Assembly (NCBI GenBank): GCA_043745195.1
Contig: JAYTTF010000035.1
Coordinates: forward strand, 21,119-85,118
DNA: 64,000 nucleotides
Direction of reading: 5' to 3'
Source of the DNA: JANXSF01 sp043745195
GTDB lineage: Bacteria; Acidobacteriota; Terriglobia; Bryobacterales; Bryobacteraceae
Positions 25,359-34,026 of this stretch are shown here, piece by piece; within the stretch, counting starts at the first letter, position 1, and the number at the start of each line of letters is the position of its first letter. The position numbers and the translations under genes are program-made. A model generated the notes under the pieces. It saw only the letters and a list, made by a program, of their open reading frames with translations, had not been told where the DNA came from and searched no databases.

Positions 25359-25624
25359 CGAATCCTTGGCTAGAACGACGAAGGGAACCACGTATGGCTG
25401 CATCCGGAGAAGTGACGCTTTATTTGGATCAACCGGTAATGTTGGAAATAAAGGCGCAGCTACTGGACGTCAGTTCCAGTGGATTCCGCGCTAAGCACAT
25501 GTACCCTGCCCTACAAAACGGCATGATTATTCACGTGCGCATTGAGGAAGTGGAAAGTAGTGCGGTTGTGGTTTGGAACCGTATTATGGACGAAGACGTG
25601 GAGACTGGCTTTATTCTTCGTTGA
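25355..25624 (+). CDS. PilZ domain protein (cyclic-di-GMP receptor)
   Basis: 89 residues, a single stand-alone PilZ domain. The c-di-GMP-binding signature is complete: RRREPR supplies the RxxxR motif (about residues 8-13) and DVSSSGFR the D/NxSxxG motif (about 39-44). The GTG start overlaps the stop of the AAA+ regulator by 4 bp (GTGA), indicating translational coupling. Its location beside an HD-GYP/GGDEF enzyme suggests a local signalling circuit in which this protein reports c-di-GMP level, perhaps to the upstream regulator, which lacks its own sensor (inference). Confidence 0.87.
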   Translation: MTNPWLERRREPRMAASGEVTLYLDQPVMLEIKAQLLDVSSSGFRAKHMYPALQNGMIIHVRIEEVESSAVVVWNRIMDEDVETGFILR

Positions 25625-25653
25625 TTTGGTGGCTTCCTTAGTTTGCATTCTGT

Positions 25654-26211
25654 TCAACTCGCTTTCCGCAGCCGGAATTTCATCACCTTCCCCCGCACAA
25701 CAAAGCATAGGTAATGCTCCCAAAACTTTCGGAAGAACCGTGCGTTGTTTACAAGCCATTCGAATCCCATCCAGCGCCATAACGTAAGTAATTTAATCTC
25801 AATATCCTCTTCGGCAAATTTGGCGGAACTATAGTATCCATATCCAGCATTATCTTCACCAAAATAACGGAAGGAAAAGGAATTCAGGTGCCAGCGATGG
25901 GTGGGGTCGCAAAAAGAGCTGAAATCGGTATAATGCGGCGTTTCAAGGATTAACACACCACCCGGGCGCAGCACTCGGTGGCATTCCTCCACCGTCCGTA
26001 CCACGTCTCCCACATGCTCTATTACATGAATCAGTCGAACTTCGTCGAAAAGCTGATCCCCAACGGGCCAGGGGAAGTGATCCAGTTCACACAAAATGTC
26101 AGCCTTACTGCGCGGATTATGATCTAAGCCAATGGCGCCCGGGTACTTCTTAATACCACAGCCTACATCAAGAACTTTGGGAAACCGGCCATTTTCGGAA
26201 CTAGACACCAT
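25654..26211 (-). CDS. class I SAM-dependent methyltransferase
   Basis: 185 residues. Motif I of the Rossmann-like methyltransferases is VLDVGCGIKKYPGAIGLDHNP; VRLIHVIEHVGD and HRVLRPGGVLILETPH correspond to the later strands of the Methyltransf_11 fold. Small size and the HxxDP-like segment (FCDPTHRWHLNSFS) resemble methyltransferases found in polysaccharide or glycan loci, but no such locus is seen here. It converges on the PilZ gene with a 29-bp gap. The substrate is unknown. Confidence 0.8.
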   Translation of the reverse strand: MVSSSENGRFPKVLDVGCGIKKYPGAIGLDHNPRSKADILCELDHFPWPVGDQLFDEVRLIHVIEHVGDVVRTVEECHRVLRPGGVLILETPHYTDFSSFCDPTHRWHLNSFSFRYFGEDNAGYGYYSSAKFAEEDIEIKLLTLWRWMGFEWLVNNARFFRKFWEHYLCFVVRGKVMKFRLRKAS

Positions 26212-26298
26212 AACAGTGTATTACTATGACGGCCTTCAAAACTGGAAACAATGGATGCCAGCTGCGGTAAACAAATGAGATAACTCACATTGAGGGGC

Positions 26299-26327
26299 TT
26301 GACTTGCATCACGGTTAGGAGCAAAAT
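26299..26327 (+). promoter_or_regulatory. predicted sigma-70-type promoter of the FecR-domain gene
   Basis: TTGACT (26299-26304) and CAAAAT (26322-26327) are separated by exactly 17 bp, matching 5/6 and 4/6 of the vegetative consensus. Transcription would start near 26334, about 30 bp before the ATG at 26365, leaving room for the GGAGG at 26351-26355. Confidence 0.5.
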
Positions 26328-26364
26328 CTAGGTGGGTAGCTCTATACTCTGGAGGCTTAGTCTC

Positions 26365-27423
26365 ATGAAATTTCAACTTTTAACCAACACAGCAATAGCA
26401 CTTTTGTTGCCTGCAGCCTTTTCGCTGCCAGCCATGGCGCAGCAGGTAATTGGCGCCAAGTCCGGTGTTATCCACTATGTGGAAGGTGATGTGTTCGCCG
26501 CTGATCAGAAGGTTGAAACCAAACTGGGAGCCAAATTCAATGAGCTGAAAGAAAATCAGGTTCTTCGCGCGGAAGAAGGACGGGCTGAAATTCTCTTGAA
26601 TCCCGGAGTCATGCTCCGTGTGGCCGAGGGTAGCTCCGTTCGCATGATCAACAACAAGCTTACAGATACGCGCCTGGAGCTGCTTTCTGGTTCTACCCTC
26701 ATTGAAGTATCGGAGATCAGCGACGGCAATGCGATGACCCTTCAATATAAGGATCATGAAATTTCCTTCCGCAAAACTTCCCTGGTTCGTGTCGATGCCG
26801 ACCCCGCAATGGTAAAGGTTTACCAGGGTGAAGCCTCCATTATGTACAAAGGTCAGATGCTGATAGTGAAATCAGGCAAGACTCTAAGCCTGGACGGCAG
26901 CCTGCAATCTGCCCGGTTCGACGTGAAAGACGGTGATGCATTCTACCGTTGGGGTAGCCGCCGCGCTTCCTACGTAGCAATGGCCAATGTTTCCACAGCC
27001 CGCAGCCTTCTGAATTCCGGATCCAGCATCCCGCGTAGTGGTTGGTATTTTAATCCATACTTCGGTTATGCCACATTCATTCCAATGAATGGTATGCTGC
27101 GCAATCCATGGGGTTACAACTATTACAGCCCAAGCCGCGTGTATCGCTACTACTCAAATTACGCATCGAATGGCGGCTATGGTGGTGGCCAAAATAGAAA
27201 TACTCCAGCCACACCTAATTTTGGCACCGGACCATCCTACAATTCTTCGCTGGGCTACAACGTGGATACTAGGGCTAGCATGTCTTCCGGTAATATCAAC
27301 ACTTCGTCACAAAGCGTTTCTGCCCCCGCAATGAGTGCTCCAGCAGCATCCAGAAGCGATGCAGCAGGAGCAAGCAGTGGCGGCGCAGTTAGCCGTGGCG
27401 GTGGTGCAACCGGCGGTCGCTAG
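26365..27423 (+). CDS. exported FecR-domain protein with Gly/Ser/Ala-rich tail
   Basis: 352 residues from the ATG at 26365, chosen because GGAGG lies 9 bases upstream and the protein then begins with a clean signal peptide (MKFQLLTNTAIALLLPAAFS, cleavage near AMA-QQ). Residues about 25-200 form a FecR-like beta domain (VIHYVEGDVFA, REEGRAEILLNPG, RLELLSGSTLIEV), found in envelope proteins. A Tyr/Asn-rich stretch follows (NPWGYNYYSPSRVYRYYSNY) and then a low-complexity Ser/Ala/Gly C-terminus. No anti-sigma topology is present, since there is no transmembrane helix or cytoplasmic domain, so it is not a classical FecR regulator. A strong terminator follows. Confidence 0.8.
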   Translation: MKFQLLTNTAIALLLPAAFSLPAMAQQVIGAKSGVIHYVEGDVFAADQKVETKLGAKFNELKENQVLRAEEGRAEILLNPGVMLRVAEGSSVRMINNKLTDTRLELLSGSTLIEVSEISDGNAMTLQYKDHEISFRKTSLVRVDADPAMVKVYQGEASIMYKGQMLIVKSGKTLSLDGSLQSARFDVKDGDAFYRWGSRRASYVAMANVSTARSLLNSGSSIPRSGWYFNPYFGYATFIPMNGMLRNPWGYNYYSPSRVYRYYSNYASNGGYGGGQNRNTPATPNFGTGPSYNSSLGYNVDTRASMSSGNINTSSQSVSAPAMSAPAASRSDAAGASSGGAVSRGGGATGGR

Positions 27424-27449
27424 TTTTTTACGTTGCTTTGTTTGGGAAG

Positions 27450-27474
27450 ACCCGGCGCTAGTCGCCGGGTTTTC
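27450..27474 (+). terminator. rho-independent terminator after the FecR-domain gene
   Basis: A perfect 7-bp GC-rich stem CCCGGCG/CGCCGGG (27451-27457 with 27463-27469, 5-base loop) is followed by TTTT. It lies 27 bp after the stop of the FecR-domain gene. Confidence 0.8.
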
Positions 27475-27584
27475 CATTTCATGAGCGGCGAACCCCTGCA
27501 CTCCCTGCAACCAATTCAAGTCGGCGGGAATCCAAGAGATGAGTCACAGTAACAGCTATAATAGGAACCAGGAGCAATCAAATC

Positions 27585-28565
27585 GTGCTTTTCAAACAAT
27601 TCTTCCGCTTGGCGGCAGCTACGCAATTGGTGCCAGTCATGGAAAATGGCGAAGAAACCACCCTAATCGGCGGACAGGCCGTGATGGAAGGCGTCATGAT
27701 GCGCGCTCCTCATGGATATTGCGTAGCCGTACGGCAACATGATGGCGAGATCGTCACCGAAGAGGGCAAGTTAGACCGACTCTCTGAAAAGTATCCTATT
27801 TTTAAACTACCGATTCTCCGCGGCATCGGAACATTAGGCCACGCTCTTTGGCTGGGTGTGAAAGTCATGAATTTTTCCGCGCAAACAGCCATGCCTCCCG
27901 ACGAAAAAACCGGCGAGAAGACCCAGATTCCCGAATGGATGATGCGTCTCAACATTGTTTTTTCTGTCGTTTTCGCACTAGTCCTCTACAAAGCGCTTCC
28001 CCTTGCAATTACCACCGGCCTGAAGTCTTTTACTCCAGCATTAGACAACTTGATCCTGTTTAACTTTGTAGACGGGTTGATCCGCATTGGCATTCTAATC
28101 AGCCTGATGTGGTTGCTATCAAAAAGTAAGGAAATGCGCGGCCTGTTCCAGTTTCATGGCGGCGAACATAAAGTGGTTTTCAACTTTGAATCCGGTAAGC
28201 CAGTTACTGTAGAAAACGCTCAAAAGTTTGTCACATGGCATCCAAGATGCGGAACCAGCTTTTTAATGACCTTGATGTTTCTTTCCATGATCATCTACAT
28301 GTTTCTGCCTTTTGAGGACTGGCGCTACAAGCTCCTTTCGCGCCTGCTTCTCACCCTTCCTATTGTCGGCTTAAGCTATGAAGTAATCCGATTTGCAGCG
28401 CGCAAGCAGGGTTCCGCACTGGCCTTGGTTACTAAGCCTGGAATGTGGTTGCAACGCATTACAACCCAACCACCGTCCGATGCCCAAACAGCCATCGCCA
28501 TTCGCGCCTTGGAAGGTGCCATGGCTTTAGAAAAACAAATGGGTGGGAAACCGGTGATCGCTTAG
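27585..28565 (+). CDS. DUF1385 membrane protein (YqhQ-like)
   Basis: 326 residues. The N-terminal segment LIGGQAVMEGVMMRAPHGYCVAVR is the signature of DUF1385, and FHGGEHKVVFNFESG together with FVTWHPRCGTSF match the second conserved block; four or so membrane helices lie between and after these. Start is GTG at 27585 with AGGAG upstream; an ATG at 27639 (MENGEET) just before the signature is an alternative. In many bacteria DUF1385 genes sit directly upstream of prfA, as here, although the biochemical role of the protein is not known. Confidence 0.88.
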   Translation: MLFKQFFRLAAATQLVPVMENGEETTLIGGQAVMEGVMMRAPHGYCVAVRQHDGEIVTEEGKLDRLSEKYPIFKLPILRGIGTLGHALWLGVKVMNFSAQTAMPPDEKTGEKTQIPEWMMRLNIVFSVVFALVLYKALPLAITTGLKSFTPALDNLILFNFVDGLIRIGILISLMWLLSKSKEMRGLFQFHGGEHKVVFNFESGKPVTVENAQKFVTWHPRCGTSFLMTLMFLSMIIYMFLPFEDWRYKLLSRLLLTLPIVGLSYEVIRFAARKQGSALALVTKPGMWLQRITTQPPSDAQTAIAIRALEGAMALEKQMGGKPVIA

Positions 28566-28631
28566 CAGAGGCATGCTGCTGCGAGCCGTTCTTTGCCCTT
28601 TCTAAATTAAATAAATACAAGAAGTGAACGC

Positions 28632-29738
28632 ATGCTATATCAAGATAAACTGGAACAGCTCGAAAAGAGTTTCGAAGAACTAGAACAGCAGATGGCCGAC
28701 CCGCAACTGATCAGTGATGGGGATGCCTACCGCAAAGCTGCCAAGCGGCGTTCAGACCTGGAACAGGTTGTTGCGAAATACCGGCAGTTCCGTTCGTCCA
28801 ACAACAACCTGAACGATGCCCGTGTCATGAAGCTGGACTCCGATCCGGAATTGCGGGCCATGGCACTCGAAGAAATCGCCAAGGTGGAGCCGGAATTGGC
28901 GCAATTGGAAGAAGAGCTGAAGGTGCTGCTGCTTCCCAAAGATCCCAACGACGACCGAAATGTGGTTCTGGAAATTCGAGCCGGCACAGGCGGCGATGAA
29001 GCCACACTTTTTGCAGCAGAGATTTTCCGTTTATACGGCCGATATGCCGAAGTGCAAGGCTGGCGAGTGGAAATCACAGATTCCTCCGAATCCTCCGTAG
29101 GCGGCATGAAAGAAGTGATGGCTCTTATTAGCGGGCACAAGGTCTACAGCAAACTCAAATATGAAAGCGGCGTTCACCGTGTTCAGCGGGTTCCTCAAAC
29201 GGAAACCCAGGGGCGCGTTCACACTTCAGCCATTACAGTAGCCGTTTTACCGGAAGCAGACGAAGTGGAAGTGAATGTTCAGGACAAAGATATTCGCATC
29301 GACACTTTTTGTTCCTCCGGCCCTGGCGGACAATCAGTGAACACAACCTATTCTGCAGTTCGATTAACCCATATTCCAACCGGCTTGGTTGTCAGTTGCC
29401 AGGACGAAAAATCCCAAGTCAAGAATAAGGCAAAAGGAATGCGGGTGCTTCGGTCCAGGATCTACGATCTTGAACTTGAAAAGCAGCAAGCTGCAATTGG
29501 TGCGGAACGAAAGAGCATGGTTGGTTCGGGCGATCGAAGTGAGAAGATCCGTACCTATAATTTCCCCCAAAACCGTGTGACGGATCATCGCATCGGCTTG
29601 ACGCTCCATCAACTGGACCAAGTAATGGAAGGCCGCATGGAACCGCTGATCGATGGCCTGGTAACATACTACACAGCGGAGAAAATGAAAAAGCAGATGG
29701 AGCAAGATGGATCTGCGAACGGCAATCACGCAGGGTAA
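28632..29738 (+). CDS. prfA: peptide chain release factor 1
   Basis: 368 residues, typical for RF1, which terminates translation at UAA and UAG. The codon-recognition loop is the PxT type (PQT in HRVQRVPQTETQGRVHTSA), identifying RF1 rather than RF2, and the catalytic GGQ is in SSGPGGQSVNTTYSAVRLTH. The N-terminal coiled-coil domain 1 and the superfamily C-terminal helix are both present. It overlaps the downstream prmC, which encodes the methyltransferase that modifies the GGQ glutamine, by 32 bp. Confidence 0.97.
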   Translation: MLYQDKLEQLEKSFEELEQQMADPQLISDGDAYRKAAKRRSDLEQVVAKYRQFRSSNNNLNDARVMKLDSDPELRAMALEEIAKVEPELAQLEEELKVLLLPKDPNDDRNVVLEIRAGTGGDEATLFAAEIFRLYGRYAEVQGWRVEITDSSESSVGGMKEVMALISGHKVYSKLKYESGVHRVQRVPQTETQGRVHTSAITVAVLPEADEVEVNVQDKDIRIDTFCSSGPGGQSVNTTYSAVRLTHIPTGLVVSCQDEKSQVKNKAKGMRVLRSRIYDLELEKQQAAIGAERKSMVGSGDRSEKIRTYNFPQNRVTDHRIGLTLHQLDQVMEGRMEPLIDGLVTYYTAEKMKKQMEQDGSANGNHAG

Positions 29739-30540
29739 CCTGCTTCTACAACAAGGGGGCATTTCAGTTCCCCGCCTCACTGCTGAAGTGCTTCTGGCGC
29801 ACGCTATTGGCAAAGACCGATCTTACTTCTACGCGCATCCTGAAGAGGAGTTAAGCGAACTTGGTTGGATTCACTATGGCCGCTATCTGCACCAACGCCT
29901 ACAGCGGATGCCAACTCAATACATCACTAAGCAACAGGAATTCTGGGGTCGCCAATTCCGCGTCACTCCCGACGTACTGATTCCGCGGCCTGAAACGGAG
30001 CACCTCATTGAAACGGTTCTTACGGAATCCCCCGGAGCACGGCAAATTGCCGATATTGGAGTCGGCTCCGGTGCAATCGCTGTAACTCTGGCTCTTGAAC
30101 TAAAGACAGATGTGATTGCCACCGACATTTCCAGGGCCGCGCTGGCAGTTGCCGCATCCAACGCGCGAACACTTGGGACTTCGGTCAAGCTGGTGAATTG
30201 CGACCTTTGCTCAGCCCTCCGTACCGCCAGCCTCGACCTGATTGTTTCCAACCCGCCCTACGTCCCAGAGATGGATCGCGCCCAATTGGAACCGGAAGTT
30301 CGAGAATGGGAGCCTCAGCAAGCCCTTTTTGCCGGTCAAGACGGATTGGGCCTTTATCCACGGCTGATCCTTGACGCTCACAGAGTGTTGAAGCCAGCGG
30401 GCCTATTTGTGGCGGAAATGGGCTTACATCAAAACGACGCACTCCTTGCCATGCTGAGTTCCGGGTGGGACCACGTGCACACCATAGCCGATCTGGCTGG
30501 CATTCCAAGGGTAGTTTCCGCCAGACGCTCGAATGTGTAA
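29707..30540 (+). CDS. prmC: peptide chain release factor N5-glutamine methyltransferase PrmC
   Basis: 277 residues. It methylates the glutamine of the GGQ motif in release factors. The N-terminal helical domain (VPRLTAEVLLAHAIGKDRSYFYAHPE) precedes the Rossmann domain with motif I IADIGVGSGAIAVTLA and the substrate-binding NPPY motif (SNPPYVPEMDRAQL). The ATG lies inside the prfA 3' end, a 32-bp overlap in another frame, which implies coupled translation with its substrate's gene. Motif I has V in place of the usual T/C (GVGSG), a minor change. Confidence 0.95.
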   Translation: MDLRTAITQGNLLLQQGGISVPRLTAEVLLAHAIGKDRSYFYAHPEEELSELGWIHYGRYLHQRLQRMPTQYITKQQEFWGRQFRVTPDVLIPRPETEHLIETVLTESPGARQIADIGVGSGAIAVTLALELKTDVIATDISRAALAVAASNARTLGTSVKLVNCDLCSALRTASLDLIVSNPPYVPEMDRAQLEPEVREWEPQQALFAGQDGLGLYPRLILDAHRVLKPAGLFVAEMGLHQNDALLAMLSSGWDHVHTIADLAGIPRVVSARRSNV

Positions 30541-30564
30541 TGATTTACACTATAGCTCTGACGT

Positions 30565-31791
30565 ATGCGCTCAATCTTCCACATCGACATGGACGCCTTC
30601 TTCGTTTCCGTGGAAGAACTATTTGACCCATCCCTAAAAGGAAAACCAGTAGTGGTTGGCGGACGTCCTGATATGCGAGGCGTGGTCTCTGCCGCGTCCT
30701 ACGCAGCCCGAAAGTTTGGCGTCCATTCGGCCATGCCACTGCGCACAGCATATAAACTCTGCCCACAGGCAATATTCCTCGAAGGCAATTTAGGGCGCTA
30801 TCGCGAATGCTCCGCAAAAGTAGCCGAAGTGTTGCAAAGCTTTTCTCCGCAGGTTTCCATGGCATCCATCGACGAAGCCTATTTGGACATGACGGGCACT
30901 GAACGGTTGCATGGGCCACCGCTGGCAGCAGCACACAAGCTGCATGCGCTGATCAAGCAGGCTACGGGATTGAATAATTCCGTCGGCGCATCGCGCTCGA
31001 GGTTGGTTTCAAAGGTGGCAAGCGATCAAGCCAAGCCCAACGGCGTGTTGTGGATTATGCCGGAAATGGAAGCCACTTTTCTTGGCCCTCTGGATGTTCG
31101 GAAGATCCCAGGTGTCGGCAAAGTAAGCGAATCAGCGCTAGCTAAATATGGAATTCGAAAGGTGCGAGACTTGGCCCGTATGGACGAACGCTTCCTGGTG
31201 GAACACTTTGGGAAGCTCGGATTGGCACTTTCCGGAAAAGCCCGCGGTGAAGATGCCGGTGGTTGGTTTGATACTGAAATTGGAGCGGAGGAAGAGCCTA
31301 AATCCATTAGCCATGAGCACACCTTTGGCGAGGACACTTCTGATGCAGGTGTTCTGGAATCAACCTTGGCCCGGTTGTCTGAAATGGTGGGCCGGCGAGT
31401 TCGCGACCATGCCTTTCATGCCCGGACCGTGCAATTGAAGTTGCGGTACAAAGATTTTTCAACCATCACCAGAGCAAAGTCACTGCCGGAAGCCACGCAA
31501 TTGGATATGGAAATCCACGCGGCAGTGCGCAGTTTGTTTAGGGCAAATTGGAAACCAGGGTGTCCCATCAGGCTACTAGGCGTACATGTTTCAGGCTTTG
31601 AATCCGCGCCTGCTCAAATGGACTTACTGGGAGGCGACCGTAAGGACCGTTTACGGAAAGTGTTTCAGGCTGCTGACAAAATGAGGGATCGATTTGGAAA
31701 TGACAGCGTTTCCCTAGCCAGCGGTATGAAGGGCAAATTTAGAGAGAAAGTCCACGAAGCCTTGGTGAGGAAAGACACAGAAAAAAGTTAA
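30565..31791 (+). CDS. dinB: DNA polymerase IV (Y-family, DinB)
   Basis: 408 residues. This translesion polymerase extends past damaged bases. Palm motifs with catalytic acids are FHIDMDAFFVSVE near the N-terminus and SIDEAYLDMTG (about residues 104-114). GVVSAASYAARKFGVHSAMP is the finger region, IPGVGKVSESALAKYGI the helix-hairpin-helix thumb, and the C-terminal little finger runs to about residue 380. A C-terminal beta-clamp motif like QxDLF may be AQMDLLGG. It lies 24 bp after prmC; no LexA-type box is evident in that gap. Confidence 0.94.
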   Translation: MRSIFHIDMDAFFVSVEELFDPSLKGKPVVVGGRPDMRGVVSAASYAARKFGVHSAMPLRTAYKLCPQAIFLEGNLGRYRECSAKVAEVLQSFSPQVSMASIDEAYLDMTGTERLHGPPLAAAHKLHALIKQATGLNNSVGASRSRLVSKVASDQAKPNGVLWIMPEMEATFLGPLDVRKIPGVGKVSESALAKYGIRKVRDLARMDERFLVEHFGKLGLALSGKARGEDAGGWFDTEIGAEEEPKSISHEHTFGEDTSDAGVLESTLARLSEMVGRRVRDHAFHARTVQLKLRYKDFSTITRAKSLPEATQLDMEIHAAVRSLFRANWKPGCPIRLLGVHVSGFESAPAQMDLLGGDRKDRLRKVFQAADKMRDRFGNDSVSLASGMKGKFREKVHEALVRKDTEKS

Positions 31792-33899
31792 GAAGCGCCT
31801 GCGGACATGGTCTTGGTATCCAAGACTTGACGAACTCTTTCAGCGAAATGTTCCGAATTAAAAGTATCGGCAATCAGATAGGTATTGTTGGTGGAAAGCC
31901 CATATCGAATTATTTTTTCCTCCGATTCGGCAGAGATGTAGAGCACCTTGGTTTCAGCCCGTTGCGTATGGATACTGCGGGCTAGATCCGGACCCCCAAT
32001 AGACGGCATTAGTGCATCGGCAACTAACAGGTGAATTTTGTCTTTCCAATTGCGGCTCATTTCCTGGGCATCGCTTCCTGATACGGCTTCCAGCACGCGG
32101 TATCCGAAACGTGCCAGACCTTTGGACAATGTGGCCCTAAGCCGATCATCGCCTTCCACAATCATTACAGTTTCGCTGCCAGTGGGAACTATTTTCAGGA
32201 CAGTTTTTTCAGGAAATTTACGCCCCTCTGCCATTTCGGCCGAAGGAAAGTAGAGAAGGAAACTGCTGCCTTTATTCGGCAAACTTGTTACGCGGATTGC
32301 ACCTTCACTCTGCCGGACAACTCCATAAACCGTAGCCAGACCCATGCCAGTGGCACTTGCGGTTTTCTTGGTGCTAAAAAATGGCTCAAAAAGGTGGCTC
32401 AGAGTTTGCTCATCCATCCCACACCCGGTGTCTGTGATTCGTAATCCACAATAGGAACCAGGAGACAAAGGAGGGTGCGTGGTGTTATCTCCATTGGATA
32501 AGGACAGAATCTTTGTTGCAATGGAAAGACTCCCACCCTTGGGCATGGCTTCCCGGGCATTCACGACAATGTTGATGATGGCTTGTTCAATTTGCCCCTG
32601 GTCAGCCCGGATCCTGGCACTGGGCTGTTGCAAATCGAATTCAACCGCAATCTGATCGCCAAGTATTCGGCGAAGCATCATTTCCATGTCACCGAGTATT
32701 TCGTTCAAGTCGAATTCTCTTGGACGCAATATTTGCCGACGGCTAACTGCCAGCAATTGTCGTGTGATCCTGGTGCCACGGTCGGATGCTTTCTTAATCT
32801 CCTCTACGTCTTTACGAAGTGGATCGGTTTCATCTAGAGAACCCAGCAACAGACCGCTGTACCCGGTGATTGCCGTCATGAGGTTACTGAAGTCATGAGC
32901 CAACCCTCCTGCAAACCGTCCCACTGCCTCCATTTTTTGTGACTGGGCGGAGGCAGGATCAAACGATATTTGCTGGGAAACTGCAAGAACTCCAGCACCA
33001 ATCAGGTAGGTCACCTGTCCATTGGCATCGTTCAACGACGTCATAGTCCAGGCAATTATCTTATGGGCGTCATCCCTGGCGGACCAAGTGCTGTTTTGCT
33101 GCAAAGGGAACGGACCTGTGAACCAAAGCTCCACCTCCTTTTGCATACGTTCTGAGTCTGAAGGAGCCGCTACAATATCCCAGAGTTTTTGATCCTTGAT
33201 TTCTCCAAAGGAAAATTCCATAAGATTTTCGCAAGCTCGGTTGAAGTGTATTATTTTTCCTTCGCGATCAATTACGAATAGAAGCATGCCGGCATTCCGC
33301 AGGATTTCCCCTAATAATTTCTGCTGAAAATCGATAGTTGCCTGCTTATTTCGAGTATCTGTAATGTCCCGGATAATCAGCGAAAAGAGCTTTCGCTGGC
33401 CGCCTTGAATTTCGCTGCATGAGGATTCAATCGATACACGATCACCATTTTGATGAATGCCAACAAGTTCGTGGCTTCCAGGGTTCTGAATATAATTATC
33501 CCTTCGCCGCCCTCGGTCAGGAGGTGGTATCAGCGTCGCGATGTTTTGCCCTTTGATCTTGCCTTCCGGGTAGCCGAACATGCGTTCGGCAGCTGGATTC
33601 AGGCTATCAATTAAACCGGCCTCATCCATTACAAACACAGCATCCTTCGCCCCAAAGAGCACTTGGCGAGCGATGATTGAATCGCTTGACTCCTTGTTTT
33701 TTTCCTGCGCCCTATTGCTCAGTCTGGATATGGCGAATCCCGCTACCCCAAGAACTGTTAACAAGGCTAAAAGTGAAACGTAATCAATGCTTTCAACCGT
33801 TTTTGCAGGCTTTGTTTGTGCCAATAGTTGGATTCCAAACCAAAAATATGCCAGCCAAGGCAAGGCATTCCCGACAACACGTTTGGGTTGAAATATCAT
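31788..33899 (-). CDS. hybrid histidine kinase with two PAS domains and a C-terminal receiver
   Basis: 703 residues: two hydrophobic segments (about 12-28 and 42-60), two PAS domains (about 72-190 and 195-310), a HisKA helix with H in GGLAHDFSNLMTAITGYS, an HATPase domain (GQIEQAIINIVVNAREAM, ITDTGCGMDE, GMGLATVYGV) and a C-terminal receiver. In the receiver the acidic pair is EGDD and the phosphoacceptor aligns with the aspartate in LLVADALMPSIGG, but the conserved lysine expected before the last strand (usually KPF) is missing: the region reads YLIADTFNSEHF. The gene converges on dinB with a 4-bp overlap. Its target is unknown. Confidence 0.88.
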   Translation of the reverse strand: MIFQPKRVVGNALPWLAYFWFGIQLLAQTKPAKTVESIDYVSLLALLTVLGVAGFAISRLSNRAQEKNKESSDSIIARQVLFGAKDAVFVMDEAGLIDSLNPAAERMFGYPEGKIKGQNIATLIPPPDRGRRRDNYIQNPGSHELVGIHQNGDRVSIESSCSEIQGGQRKLFSLIIRDITDTRNKQATIDFQQKLLGEILRNAGMLLFVIDREGKIIHFNRACENLMEFSFGEIKDQKLWDIVAAPSDSERMQKEVELWFTGPFPLQQNSTWSARDDAHKIIAWTMTSLNDANGQVTYLIGAGVLAVSQQISFDPASAQSQKMEAVGRFAGGLAHDFSNLMTAITGYSGLLLGSLDETDPLRKDVEEIKKASDRGTRITRQLLAVSRRQILRPREFDLNEILGDMEMMLRRILGDQIAVEFDLQQPSARIRADQGQIEQAIINIVVNAREAMPKGGSLSIATKILSLSNGDNTTHPPLSPGSYCGLRITDTGCGMDEQTLSHLFEPFFSTKKTASATGMGLATVYGVVRQSEGAIRVTSLPNKGSSFLLYFPSAEMAEGRKFPEKTVLKIVPTGSETVMIVEGDDRLRATLSKGLARFGYRVLEAVSGSDAQEMSRNWKDKIHLLVADALMPSIGGPDLARSIHTQRAETKVLYISAESEEKIIRYGLSTNNTYLIADTFNSEHFAERVRQVLDTKTMSAGAS

Positions 33900-34026
33900 G
33901 ATCGGCGCAAAGTGCTTAGACCACTTATACTAACGGAGGTATTAAATTTAGGCAATAAATCAGTGGACTTTTTGTACTAGTCCAACACAAAATAATACTC
34001 CATTTGAAGTACTATACTTTGCCGTA

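Noticed and set aside
33900..34026. AT-rich gap with a weak TGGACT/AGTCCA hairpin after the cytochrome gene
   Set aside because: The stem is only 6 bp with a 9-base loop and no T-run follows on the minus strand, so it does not support a terminator call.
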